Part shown: one piece after another, positions 1 to 11,700 of the stretch
Numbering within the stretch: the first letter of the stretch is position 1
How the letters are laid out: each line of letters opens with the position of its first letter
NCBI GenBank assembly: GCA_001642005.1
Contig: LWCA01000546.1
Location: forward strand, 1 to 23,876
Length of the DNA: 23,876 bases
Direction: 5' to 3'
Source: Intoshia linei
Lineage: Eukaryota > Orthonectida > Rhopaluridae
Program-made: the position numbers and the translations under genes
Notes under the pieces: model-generated
What the model was told of the DNA's origin: nothing
The model's database searches: none
What the model saw: the letters and a program-made list of their open reading frames with translations, nothing else

Positions 1-232
1 TCAATTCCTCTTTAATTTTGTCTTCATATACTAGACTAGGTCTACCGGAACGTTGGACATTTTCTAGGTTATAATTATTTTGTCTGAACTTTAAGAACCA
101 TCTTTGAGTTTTTCGTATGTTGATAGCATCTTTGCCATAAACATTACATATATTTTCATTAGTTTCCGATATGGTATGCCCCATATGAACTCATAAAGTA
201 AAATATGTCTGATATGACCATCATAATCATTC
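1..232 (-). pseudogene. mariner-family transposase, N-terminal fragment
   Basis: The minus strand encodes the paired helix-turn-helix DNA-binding region of a mariner (HTH_48) transposase. Going 5' to 3' on that strand I read NDYDGHIRHILLYEF (about 229 to 187), then after a frameshift (about 182-186) GHTISETNENICNVYGKDA, followed by the hallmark QRWF...FR and QRSGRPS motifs, and it runs off the window edge at base 1. An in-frame stop lies just upstream of the second block. In the family this domain binds the terminal inverted repeats; the DDD catalytic domain is outside the window. The copy is therefore broken. It lies upstream of a GTF3C5 exon, probably in an intron of that gene. The 5' end of the element may reach the TA near 466 but I could not confirm a terminal repeat. 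Confidence 0.85.
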
Positions 233-275
233 AATTATTTTCTCTAAATACTAATTAAAAATATGTTTGTCATCA

Positions 276-311
276 GAAATTACTCTTTTATCGGAAATTA
301 CTCTTTTATCG
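276..311. repeat. 18-bp perfect tandem duplication
   Basis: The unit gaaattactcttttatcg occurs twice back to back (276-293 and 294-311) without mismatch. It lies between the mariner transposase fragment and the first recognised GTF3C5 exon, probably in the untranslated part of the mariner copy. Confidence 0.9.
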
Positions 312-567
312 AATACACATTTTTCATATTTCGTAAAAATAAAAAAATAACGCGCTTACAATAAATATTCGATTAAGATATAATGATTTATAATAAAGTT
401 ACAATAAAAACGACATTATTTAGGAAACGACCTAATATTTTTGTTAAAATATCGAGAATAACCTGTATATTCCATTATTAATTTGAATAAAAAAACGTAA
501 AAATGTCAATTTTTCGAGAACCCAAAAAACGTTAAAAATTTCTGTATTAGAAAATATGTCATTTTAG

Positions 568-1484
568 ATTGTTTCGATTTTCAAACCTTACCAATGTTAA
601 AAATCTCAAGAGATTCAGATGCATATTCACCAATTTTAAAATGTATTGATGTGTCGCAATTTGATTTTAATGAAAATCTATTTGATGAAAAACATTATGA
701 TGCCCCCAAATTTGTGCCTCATATACCTATTAACGATTCTTTCAATTACAATTTTGAAGATGGCTCAAAGTTTAGAACAGGTATATTAATTTTATTCAAC
801 ATTTTCAAAGAGTGTTGATTTTAACATTTTTAATTTTAGAACCTAGGGAAAGACGATACATAAAAGTACAAAAATTGACATTGAAATATGATTCGGATGT
901 TGATATTCCAACTGAACCGATTTTTATTAATATTAGCAAACAAGAAATTTTGGATAAAAACTATTGTTGTCCCATTATTCAAAAGGTTTTTAATGTTTAT
1001 ATTATTTGATACACGTAGTTTAGTTGTTTTCAGAGCATCCTATATTAAGATATACAAACGTGATGATGAATGACGATGTTATTAAAGGTAACTATAGCAC
1101 GGAAACTATTAGACACGCGGTTTCCATGTATGGATATTATGTCAGTGTCGGTCCATGGGCCAAAACATTTGTGAAATATGGATATGACCCTAGGAAAAAT
1201 AAAAAAAATGTCCTTTATCAAACTCTAACCAATATTAAAGTTAATAGAGAAAGTGAAGGTATTTTATTAATGTTTATTTTTTATGGATTTTTATGATATG
1301 TAGATACATTTCATCATGATTCAACCATACCTAACGTTCGAGAATATGTTACAACTCGTCTGATTGATATAAAAAACGAAAAAGTGGTTAAGATCATTAA
1401 AGAAAACACTTTAAATGTAATTTTTAGTTTGATTTTTTAAAACTAATTTGACTATAATAGGTAAATGACTATTATCTTAAGTGA
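568..1484 (+). CDS. GTF3C5: General transcription factor 3C subunit 5 (TFIIIC), 3' exons
   Basis: This is the C-terminal two thirds of a TFIIIC subunit 5 (Sfc1/Tfc1 family), part of the nuclear complex that binds the A box of tRNA genes and recruits TFIIIB for RNA polymerase III. Proposed exons: 568-780, 840-985, 1036-1258, 1304-1416 and 1461-1484, with introns of 44 to 59 bp and phases that agree. The strongest evidence is in exon 3: HPILRYTNV followed by YYVSVGPWAKTFVKYGYDPR matches the family's RPIWSR and YYMITGPWRSLWIRFGYDPR region. Exon 1 carries the FRFQ motif and exon 4 an RLIDIKNEKVVKIIKEN stretch that fits the C-terminal helix. Translation ends in TGA at 1482 and an AATAAA follows at 1494, so the 3' end looks genuine. 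The protein is very divergent and lacks the acidic tail. Upstream exons lie beyond the mariner fragment and outside the window. The acceptor of exon 3 (1034-1035) and the last short exon are the least certain. Confidence 0.75.
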
Positions 1485-1493
1485 GCAATTTCT

Positions 1494-1499
1494 AATAAA
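1494..1499 (+). terminator. Poly(A) signal of the GTF3C5 gene
   Basis: AATAAA starts ten bases after the TGA stop of the proposed last GTF3C5 exon. Such a short 3' UTR fits the compact exon-intron style here, and it supports the gene ending at this point. Confidence 0.55.
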
Positions 1500-2178
1500 C
1501 ATGTTGACAAAAATGGATGATATTTTTACATAAATGTTATTTCACGACAGAATTAGTATGATTGACAATTTATTTATCTAAAAACTATTTATACATTGAG
1601 CGATACGTTAATCGTGAAATGTACATTTAAATTTATAGTTTTAATGATATAATTGGTCCTTAATAGGGTACAAAGTACCTACAAACCTAATTTAAGACTG
1701 AAAAACTGCAGAGCCAACGAATATTACAAAATCAACACATTTTCTGGTCTTTAAACCATAAATGTTAAAATCATAAAAGGCTTATACATGAAAAATGGGT
1801 GTTCTAATAAAAAATTAAAAGTGGACTCTCTAATAGACAGATTTGGATTCATATAATACTGGTATCCATATTGTGCTAATCAGATGTTTGTTATTTTTAT
1901 TATAAAAAAAATTTCCATTTTTTCTTAAATTTTTGGGGCAGTAGTTTGCCACCCGTTTTAAACCATACTTTAGTTTAATTATATCTATCGGTTCACAATT
2001 TTTTTCTTTTTAGGAATTCGTGTCAATTTATTTATTTGAATCATTTATTTTTAATTAAATGATTAATTTATTAATAATTTATTATTTTAGAAAATTTGCT
2101 CAACAGGTTGGCTAAAGCAAGAAGTGTTAAATAAAATTGTTGAGCTTATAAAATAAATATTTATGTATAGGTCTATAT
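1500..2178. other. Intergenic, no recognised content
   Basis: AT-rich sequence without a coding stretch or an exon that I recognise on either strand. Nothing further can be supported. Confidence 0.6.
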
Positions 2179-2476
2179 CAGTAGTGTCAGACTCAATCTG
2201 ATTGGCTAGCCAAATGTCAAAAAAATTATTACGCGGGTCGCACAAAAAAATCTTTACTGTAAATATTATTAAACTAACAGTTTTAATAAATTTTAGTTAA
2301 TAAAATAAAATAAGAAACAATAATGCTGGAATATGTGTAATTAATGTTAAAATTGTGATTATGAATAAACTATGTTAAAATATTGTTATAAAAATAAAAA
2401 TTTATATTATAACGCTGGCGGGAAAATTCCATATTTGGGCAGCAAATGGCCCGCGGATCGCTTAATTGACATGCTG
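2179..2476. mobile_element. Probable non-autonomous hAT element
   Basis: The left end CAGTAGTGTCAGACTCAAT and the reverse complement of the right end, CAGCATGTCAATTAAG, form an imperfect terminal inverted repeat. GC-rich blocks just inside both ends (cgcgggtcgcac on the left, ggcccgcggatcgc on the right) are typical of degenerate hAT-type MITEs in animals. The flanks (GTCTATAT and GACCATGA) match at only four of eight positions, so the target duplication is decayed or the ends are off by a few bases. There is no coding content. Confidence 0.5.
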
Positions 2477-3022
2477 GACCATGATTTCTAGTATGTATTA
2501 TTTAGTGGTTAATATCGTCATATCATTCGCATTTATCAAACGCATTATGTACCCTTTATTTATGATGGAATAATAGATTGAAAACTAAGTCCGCATTTTT
2601 TAAAGTTGGGTCCAATACATTTCTTAGGACGAGATTGGGTATGTTAGATTCGGTTTAGATTATAAATAAATTTATTAATTGACAAATTAATGTATTAAAC
2701 CTCCATTCCAAAATGTGCAAAGTACATTCTCTGTATTTGTACTAAATTAATACGATATTTGAATAAAATGAATTTACTTTTTTCAATGTCATCCAAATGC
2801 CAATTTCTGTTTAAACTTGGATTAAAAATTATAAAAATTTACTGATAATGATAAAAATGACTGACCGAGATAAAACTAAAAACTGCATATATAGATGATA
2901 ACGATTTAAACCAGGCATTAAGGTGATCCATGTGGACAACAGATTATAGACATTTTGCGGTCATGGAAAATTTTTTATTTTTTAACACTTAATTTTTATT
3001 ATAATTTATAATCTTTTCACCA
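2477..3022. other. Intergenic, no recognised content
   Basis: AT-rich sequence between two hAT-type elements. No exon, RNA gene or repeat could be supported here. Confidence 0.6.
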
Positions 3023-3792
3023 CTTTCAAGTAGTGATTGTACCGGGACAAAATTTCCGGGATATTTAATAATTTTCGGGAATTAAATTTCCCGAAAAAAA
3101 TTGAGACATACCTGTATTTGATTTATGTTTGTTAATACTATGAAAATATGATTATATTATAATATTTGAAATTTATATTTTAAAAATCCCACCACTAATA
3201 AAATTTAATCAAAAATACCATTTTAAGCCCTCATGGAAATATTGACTTACACCGATATTCTTTTTAAAAATCCGATTTTATGAAATTTTATGAGAAAAAT
3301 CCACTTCATCAAACCACAAATAAAAAATATAATTTTTCAGCCCTTAATGAAAAAATATCCTTTTTCCAAAACATTTTTAAAAACCTTTATTCCAACCACA
3401 AATTACTAATGCTTAAGGGAATTATCCTCTTTTTCCAATATTATTTTGAAAAATATTATGAGTTGTTACGAACTGGAACGCTATTATCAAGATTGTTAAA
3501 ATTAAATAAACCCTTATGACCGTTCAACCTACGTAAACACATAATGAAAGAAATTTCTCTACTGCTTCTAATTTCGTTACAAAACGTAGAACGCGTTTAA
3601 AAGACGTTTAATATTTGGAAATTTCAATCTAATATTCGTATTTATTCATTAATTAAATTTCTTTTTGTTTCTAAAATTAATTAAGGTCTCTGAAATTTTT
3701 AATGCTTTTATATTATATATGAATACACATTTTTAATTTCCCGGTTCTCGACTTATGTCATTTCCCGGGAAATCACAATCACTACTTTCAAG
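3023..3792. mobile_element. Non-autonomous hAT element with intact target duplication
   Basis: The element (3031-3784, 754 bp) starts TAGTGATTGT and ends ACAATCACTA, a perfect 10-bp terminal inverted repeat, and is flanked by a perfect 8-bp target duplication CTTTCAAG (3023-3030 and 3785-3792). Both ends carry GC-richer ccgggaaa-type motifs inside the repeat. An 8-bp duplication and a YARNG-type end are hallmarks of the hAT superfamily. The longest open stretch inside (3280-3519, 79 codons, Lys/Phe/Asn-rich) has no transposase features, so mobilisation would need enzyme from elsewhere. A truncated relative is at 14123-14184. Confidence 0.9.
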
Positions 3793-4872
3793 TAATTTTT
3801 AAAATAATATTAATTATAAAAATTTCATTAATAATGTAAAATATTTACATAGCTAATATAAAAACTTTGACACTGAAATTCACAATAATCATGCCAAATA
3901 AATTATGTAAATTTTTTGTATCAATAAAAATTTATCAAACTTTAGATATACATATACTGATATATCTGTATCCACTTGGAATTGTAATTATGTTTTTTGT
4001 ATATTTAAAATCAATTTATTGCATTTAATTAACAAACGGTTTAACAGCGTGTCTCAGTTTTTTAATTTAACGACCCGAAATAAGAGTGAGTTTTGAACTT
4101 CTTTTGCATTAATATTTTGCCAACTCTACAAAGAAGGTTTTTTCATACACATGTATATTGTACTTTCAATTGAAAATGTACTTTTTAGTCCAATTTAGAG
4201 AAAAATAATAATACGGTTTTGTCACAAAAAAGGCGATAACCACTTAACTATTTTAAGTATATCGCGTTTTAAGGAGTCAACATTGCGTATTTTACAAAAT
4301 ATCAAGGTCAAACTGATTTTTTTAACTGTAATATCAGGGGTTATTCTGAGTGCAAACATATTTTAATTTAAATTAATAATCTGCATCTCGATAACTACCG
4401 AGCCGAATTAATTTAATTTTAGATGCTTAGAATATTGGATGTTACGAATATAATTACGACTTCTTATTATATTATTATTAAAATGTTTGGTGGGTTCACG
4501 ATGGAATTAATTTAGGAAATCTACTTTTAAATGAAAATAGATGTATTAACTTTAATTGCTTATATTAGTATAACATCTTGCATGATGCAGATGATTTGAT
4601 GACGTGAATATTAATTTTTCTGACACGTGGATCAACCTCAATAATATTAATACCGCTATAGTGTTACAATATATAAAATAAAAATTTTATTATATTATTT
4701 TAAAACTACATTGTAATTGCTCATGTAAATTACTTTTAAGTGAAAAAAGTTTAAAAAACTAAAAATTTTAAAATTGAATCTAATTATATAAAATGCAATG
4801 CACTAAATTTAGATGAATCCTAAAAGTGTTGTACAAATTAAATTATTATATAAAGTTGTACATACTACACTA
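3793..4872. other. Intergenic, one imperfect hairpin
   Basis: No exon was recognised. At 4233-4265 the sequence gcgata ... acttaa ... ttaagt ... tatcgc can fold into an imperfect stem of about 12 pairs, possibly the remains of a MITE. The rest is plain AT-rich sequence. Confidence 0.5.
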
Positions 4873-5450
4873 CTAGGTTGACTGTTATGTACTACGTAAA
4901 AACAGCGCCTAGCTCTGCCGAGGGCACATTTTTATTCTACCAAAAAAATAAATTCACGTTGAAAATCTAAATTAAAAATGCTACTATTCACTATTAACAA
5001 TACTATAAAGGAGTGGTTCCCAAACTTGTTTGAAGTGGAACCGTCATATCACATTATTTTTTACTTAACGTGAATTAGTTCATCTTAATATTGTTTTGTT
5101 AACATTTATATAAACAATAAAAATGGTAATTTGTGGTTTTGGTTCTGAAAATATATTTTTTATTAATTTAAATTTATGATTTTAAAATTCATATTAGAGT
5201 GTATATTTTTTTAAATTCTTGAACTCGTTTGATTTTCAAAAAAAAAACAATTGGGCTTATTGACCCGTAAGATGTGTTTCTGGGAGGTTGAAATTTATCT
5301 TACTAACACCCCGCAAAAAACTGTAATAGAAATGTGGATTTTATAAAATTCTAAGACAAAGACATGTTAAATAAAATAAACGATAATACACACACAGACA
5401 AACAAAGCATATTATATAAGTAAGAATATATTTAGGTAGTTTTTCAATAG
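4873..5450 (-). repeat. Foldback-like repeat family, copy 1 (inverted orientation)
   Basis: The block starts CTAGGTTGACTGTTATGTAC and runs through the ctctgccgag motif, then, after an interruption by a hAT-type end (about 5008-5110), through segments containing ggtaatttgtggttttgg, ttgattttcaaa, ttgggcttattgacccgtaag and gtggattttataaaattct. All of these recur in reverse complement at 11100-11998, and in diverged form at 19529-21600. The end at 4873 matches the opposite end at 11998, so this is a defined element terminus. I do not recognise the family and see no coding capacity. Confidence 0.75.
5008..5110 (+). mobile_element. hAT-type element end, copy A
   Basis: A stretch starting aaaggagtggttcccaaact closely matches the reverse complement of 15061-15154, through the shared motifs atatcacatta, ttttactt, gtgaatta, ttcatcttaat and ttgttttgttaa. 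The gtggttccaaact terminus resembles hAT ends common in animal genomes. Only one end is recognisable, inside a foldback-like repeat copy. Confidence 0.6.
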
Positions 5451-5460
5451 TCGGTATCGT

Positions 5461-5778
5461 TGGAAAAACTGTTTGATCTTTTCTAAATTACATCAAAACC
5501 TGTTTATAAGAAATATAAATAAAATAATCGATTAATTAGATAATGTGATACTTTTGGTATTGTAATCGTAACATAATAATGTATGACTAAAGTCATGCAC
5601 TTTAATGATATTTTTCACAATAATAAAAGAATATTCGCGTCATTTATTTTCATATAAGCTAATATTTACCAAATAAGATTATATAGTTGATTTTTATTTA
5701 AACTAATGTTAAATAATTTATTTACTTTACATTTGTTAACAAATTTATTCTAAATATTTTATAAAAATAAAATTTGAA
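5461..5778 (+). promoter_or_regulatory. Probable upstream region of the transporter gene
   Basis: This 318-bp AT-rich stretch directly precedes the transporter ATG at 5779 and should hold the promoter and 5' UTR. I see no distinctive core promoter motif and no GC-rich element, so its role is inferred only from position. Confidence 0.3.
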
Positions 5779-8700
5779 ATGACTGATTCCAATTCAGACA
5801 TAAAACTCAAAAAGGGTATTTTATCTTGAAATAATAATTTCATTTCTTTATATGTTTAGGCATGACTCTTTTCAATAGTGTGACTATGATTGTGGGTAGT
5901 ATAATTGGTGCAGGGATATTTGTTAGTCCCACTGGTATAATACGATACTCTGGATCCATATTCATGTCTCTGTTTGTATGGCTATTTTGTGGAATTTTTT
6001 CAATGATTGGTGCTTATTGTTACGCAGAATTGGGTACTTTTTCTAATAAATTAGAAAATTTAAAAATCAAATGTTAGAATATTTTAAAAATAGAATACAG
6101 TAAATATATTGTTAGAGTTTTTATTTATTATAAAGTTAAGAATAATGTTAATAATATTACCCATGGTACAGAGTACATGGTACATTTTCGTATAGTGGCC
6201 AAAATTAGTTTACTCCAGCAGATTAATGCAGAAAATATTAAAATATGGATAAAGGAACCATAATTTGTGTAGTAAAACCTCCGTTATTCACTCATTGCAT
6301 TTTTCATAGTAAATTTCAAAAATTGACTAAAAACAAACAAATAATTTGAAATAAAGTACAGTATAACCTCCGTTATGCGGCCGATATTTCAAATCTACAT
6401 TTTGAGCAAATAACGGAGGTTATACTGTATTTAGGGTCTACAATTTTCATCTTATTCGAACTCAATATTGGGCCTCCACGGCCTGAATCATTCTTGAAAA
6501 AGTTGTGATTTTTATAATTTTATGATTTAATTTTTAAATTATCATTAAAACACACAAATATTGAATGTTATACAAGTACGTAATTTTAAGGAGAGATTTA
6601 TCATGGTTTTGCTGATATTTCATATATAAAATAAAAAATTTTGATAAATAAGCAAATAAAATACATTATTTTGAAGAATTTGATGGCACAAACTTAGAGA
6701 AAAAATAATGTCGATTATATATTTATTTAAATTAGGAACATCGATTAAAGAATCTGGAGCTGACTATGCGTATATATTAGCCGCTTACGGAGGTACAATT
6801 TTTGAAAGCTAAAATACATGATTAATTAATTTTACAGAGATGGCCGCTTTTCTTAGAATGTGGGTGGAATGTATAATAGCAAAACCTGCATTGACTGCCA
6901 TTGTTGCTCTAACCTTTTCAGAATATATTTTATATCCATTGATGCCTTGTGGAGCTCCGATTTACCTACTTAAAATAATCGTTGTTTTAATAATTTGTAA
7001 AATTTAATAATATTATTATTATATATTAATATTAGTATGCATAATTTACACACTAGGGTGTCACATTTTTTCGAAAATTTTAGAATTCGATGGGCAAGAC
7101 ATGGAGAACAATATTATAAATTCGTTTCTACGTTTAAAAGCTCAAACGCCAATTTTCGTTAAAATAAAGTTCAGTTTTAATTTCTTAATAATATTTTTAA
7201 AGTGACATTTTAAATGGCAAACGCAACTCGAATAGATATCGTTAAACGTTTTTGATTGCGAATTAGTTTTCCTATATTAAAAATAAACACTTTTAGTGCT
7301 AATTTTCCTGGATTTTTTTATAGGTGTGACACCCTATTACACACAGTATTATCATATATATAATAAAATTATTTAGTACTCGTTGGATTTATTAATAATT
7401 ACAGTGTTAAATTGGCAAATCGAGTTCAGGACTGTATATTTTAATATATTTACTATCATCATATAAATACTGTACACTGTAATATACAATTTTTAATTAG
7501 TTACAACCATTGGAAAATCGATAGCTCTCTTAATAATAATAGTACTAGGAATCTACATGTATTTCAAAGGTTATTTCAAAATTAAATAATAAAAACTAAA
7601 ATTGATTAAGACATCCAGATTGTCGACATTTCGACTGAAAAAGACTAACATTAAGAATTATCAACAATTATAATTATGAGCTATTCTCAGTCATAAATTG
7701 AAAAAACGATAATTTTAAATTATATGTTACCATATTTCTTTTCACGTTGTTTGTTAGTTTGATTCGTATATTTTCAGGATATTACAAAATTATTATAGAA
7801 AATGTAATATTAAGGCTCTATTAAGAAATTATGACATAAAAAAATAGAATATACTATATTTGAAAGTAAATTATCAAAAGGAATGCATCATAACTACGCC
7901 AATGTTTATTAAAAAAATAATAACAGTACATGGTAATGTTCAGAAAATTAAACTCTATCGAATGTGCGTAAAATTAATGGTTAAGTATTTAAAAAAATGA
8001 GTTAATTATTAAAATATACAATTATTTGTGTTAATTCGAATTATATAATTATACTTATATTAATTTTAATTAAAGTGTTAAATTATCAGAACATAGAGGT
8101 GAAGCACCGTTTTGTGGTTATAATTTATTAATACCGTAAATGTATAACGTAAATAATAAGTTTAATTCGTAATGCCGTAACATTTCATACGTATTTCGAA
8201 CCGAATTTATAGTCTAAATTACAATAGATTTTTTGAATTTCAAAAATATCTTTTACTACGTTTTTATCTCACTATTCAATCTATTACAAAACTTCAATTA
8301 ATTAAATATTGACAAGAATCATCAAAAAACAGATTTTTAAATTTTATCACATTTTTTGTGCTTCACTCCGTAACGGTTTTTAATTATAAATTTACGTTTT
8401 AGTATTGACTTATATGTAAAATAGTTCAAATAACCATGTTGCATGCTGACATACGCACATTTTAAGTCTATGAGTATGATTCTTGGATATTATTTCCTGT
8501 AGGTCACTTAAATTGAAATATTTATATTTTATTTGTTAGAGAATGGCCCGTATATATAATTTTGACTAAACATTTTTGAGGTACAACCAAAATAATATTT
8601 TATCTTTTCAGTCTTTAAAAGCTGAAAATTTAAAAAAATTTTGGCCAAATAAAAAGTAAAAATAATTTAATTACATGACAAATTACAAATCACAAAATGG

Positions 8701-11700
8701 CACTTTCAGTGATATATAACAAATTAGATATGATTCTTTTTTGTCAGTTTTTGCTGGACAGCTTAATAATTTTGAATATAAAAAATATACCAATATTGAC
8801 TTTTTATTTTATAATTATGAGTTTTTTAAAGTGACGGAAGAGAGCCAAACCTAACATTTTCGAGGCGACCGAAAATTAAAATAAGCCACTAACAAGAAAA
8901 CGATGATTAGTGTCATATAGTCCTAACCACCTCTACAAGGGCTTTCACTTGATATTTTAAATTTAACACACAAAATGGTTATGATATTCAAGAATAGTAA
9001 TTTTTTGAAATGGTCAATTTAAAAAAATGATTCTCCGTTTAAAAAAATTCGTCAAGGTTCCTCCGAACAGAGTCTTGTACGGTACGGTGGGTTAGGGAAG
9101 GAGGTTCGAAGTTCTTTATAAATTTACCTGTAATATTATTTATTTGTTAGTCCATAATTATACACCCTTATTATAATTGACCCTGAATAAAAGTTATCAA
9201 TTAATGCTGATTTGAACTGCGTTTATATAACTATTTTTAAATTTTAACTTAGGATCTACTCAATACATTTCACGTCCATTTGATCACAGTATCTGGGATA
9301 TCAACAAACTTTCACTTGCTGTATATTATGGTCTGTTTTCGTTCAATGGATGGTAAATTTAAAACTCAATTTTTGATTTTCAATTATTTAACAGGAATTA
9401 TCTCAATTTTGTTGTTGAAGAAATGAAAAATCCCGTTCGGTTTACATTTATGGATGTTTATGCAACTATTTTTTAGTGATTTACCAAGAGCCATTACAAT
9501 ATCATGTGTGTTTGTAGTGATAATTTACCTATTAACAAATATTTCATATTTTTCTGTTCTCGACCCAGTTGAATTTGTTAATATGAACGGAATAGCAATA
9601 GTAATTATAAAATTTTTTCATTGTATTTATTTTTAACTTTTAGCAATTTTCAACAAAAATATTAGGAAAGATAGGAATAGTAATGGCTTTTTTTGTTGCA
9701 GTTTCCACATTTGGAGGTGTTAACAGTCAAATAATTACTTCATCAAGGTAAATCAATACGAAAATTTATATACTTTAATCAATTCTGAGAAAAATTATTT
9801 TTAACCAGTAAGTTACAAAATATTTATATAAATTATTCGTAAAAGTAAATAAATTTATAAGTAAATGCTGATAAAAGAATCATATAACTACAAGTGTAGA
9901 GTTAAAAAACCAAATTTCTAATAAATTTTTTCGCTGGGTATGTCTATTTTTATGCATTTATCTATTTTTCAGAATCCAAATTTGAGTTCATTAGGGTCTA
10001 AAACCCAATTTTTCATTTTGTTTAAAATTAGAATCAGCCCAAAAACCGTTGACTGTTAATAAAACATAAATTCTGGACGTGTTATAAAATCATCAACATT
10101 GTCGTAAATATCAGCTTCATAAATTAATAGAAATCCCCACATAACTCTTTGTTTTAAAACATCATGTTATTATTAAATTTATTTTTTTGGTAAAATTAAA
10201 AATGTCCCTCTCTGCAGATCCAGGTGCTATTTGTACGAAGTACATAACAGTCAAGCTAGATAATTATAAAATATAGCAGCAACATTGCTGGAATATAGTG
10301 AGGGAACAAATTTTGCAAATGTATTTAATTTATAATTGCATTCAATTAAATTTTAATATTTAACTTAATTTACTAGGGGTAGTCTGATTTATAATTTTGT
10401 GCCGTACAATGTCTGGTGGTTATAATATTAATATGTAATTATGTAAGCAAGGATTTAAAATTAAAAATACATAAATACAAATAAAAATTTGTAATAACAA
10501 AACATCAATGTAAAACATGTATTCATAATAAATTTTTTAAATCAGAATATTTATTCTACCCCTATTTATTCATTATTTGACGTGATGGACATAATGATTG
10601 TTTAATTTGTACAATTTACATTATATTTTAATAATGTTTATAAATTAGAATGTCATTTGTTGCTGCAAGGAGAGGTCATATGCCACAATTGATGCACATG
10701 ATACATATAAATAATATTACACCTTTTGTATCAGTCAGTTTAACGGTTTATTTATTAACAAACAATATTATATAATATATAAACTATATATCATGGTTGA
10801 CAAAGTGGTGACTGTAATATCATATAAATTATCATAATTATGAAAAAAAATACAATCAGATTTTTTTAAATTTTTTATAAATTATAAATATAAAAAAAGG
10901 ATAATTGCAGTTTTTGACATTGAAAAACTCAATTTCTGAAAATTAAATTGACGATAAACATAACTCTCGAAAACCTGTGTCATATATGGATATTCTTAAA
11001 ACTCTACGTCTATTACTTTATTAAATAAATGGTAATACACAAATAAATATATAAACAGACATATATTTTTACCTAAATTTTTACTTATGTAATTGTAACT
11101 ATTGTATAATATACTTTGCAGTATTTGTTTGTGTGTGTGTTACCGTTTATTTTAGTAACTATTGTTTTAGAATTTTATAAAATCCACATTTTAATTAGTT
11201 TTTTCCGAGTGTGTTAGCAAAATAAATTTCAACCTCCTAAACTCACATCTTACGGGTTAAAAAGCCCAATTGTCCTTTTTTGAAAATCAAACAAGTTCGA
11301 GAATTTAACAAAATATATGCTCTGATACAGATTTTAAAATCATAAACATTATCATAAATTTAAATTTAAAAAAATTATATATTCAGGGCCAAAACCACAA
11401 ACTACCCTTCTTTTTTTAATGAAAACAGCCCTAGAATTTCAAAAAATTTACAGGTGTCACAGTTGTATCTTGTTAACACACATAAAAAATTTCAATTTGA
11501 ATAAGTTACGACTTCACGGTCAAAAAAGCATTTTAGTATTCATATATTTTTTTCTGATATATTTTATTAAAACAAAAAATGTGAAATAATTAAAGGTGCG
11601 AAAATTAAAAAAAAAATTATTCTGATAGAGCTTATTCCAGTTAATATAAAAACAAAATTTCAACCCAGAAATCTACGCATTCCCGGTGAAAAATAATTTT

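Noticed and set aside
466-469. TA at the 5' end of the mariner copy
   Set aside because: The sequence reads acaggttattctcg on the minus strand from here, which could be a terminal repeat, but with no second end in the window it cannot be supported.
3280-3519. 79-codon open reading frame inside a hAT element
   Set aside because: It is rich in Lys, Phe, Asn and Leu, as random frames in AT-rich DNA are, and has no DDE, zinc-finger or dimerisation motif.
5862-6077. A small stand-alone membrane protein
   Set aside because: Its frame is the second exon of the SLC7 transporter read into the intron; the GT at 6034 and matching phases show the real structure.
9062-9120. tRNA-like stretch with a B-box-like ggttcgaagttc
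   Set aside because: The bases around the loop do not form a five-pair T stem and no clear A box or acceptor stem was found, so neither a tRNA nor a tRNA-derived SINE is supported.
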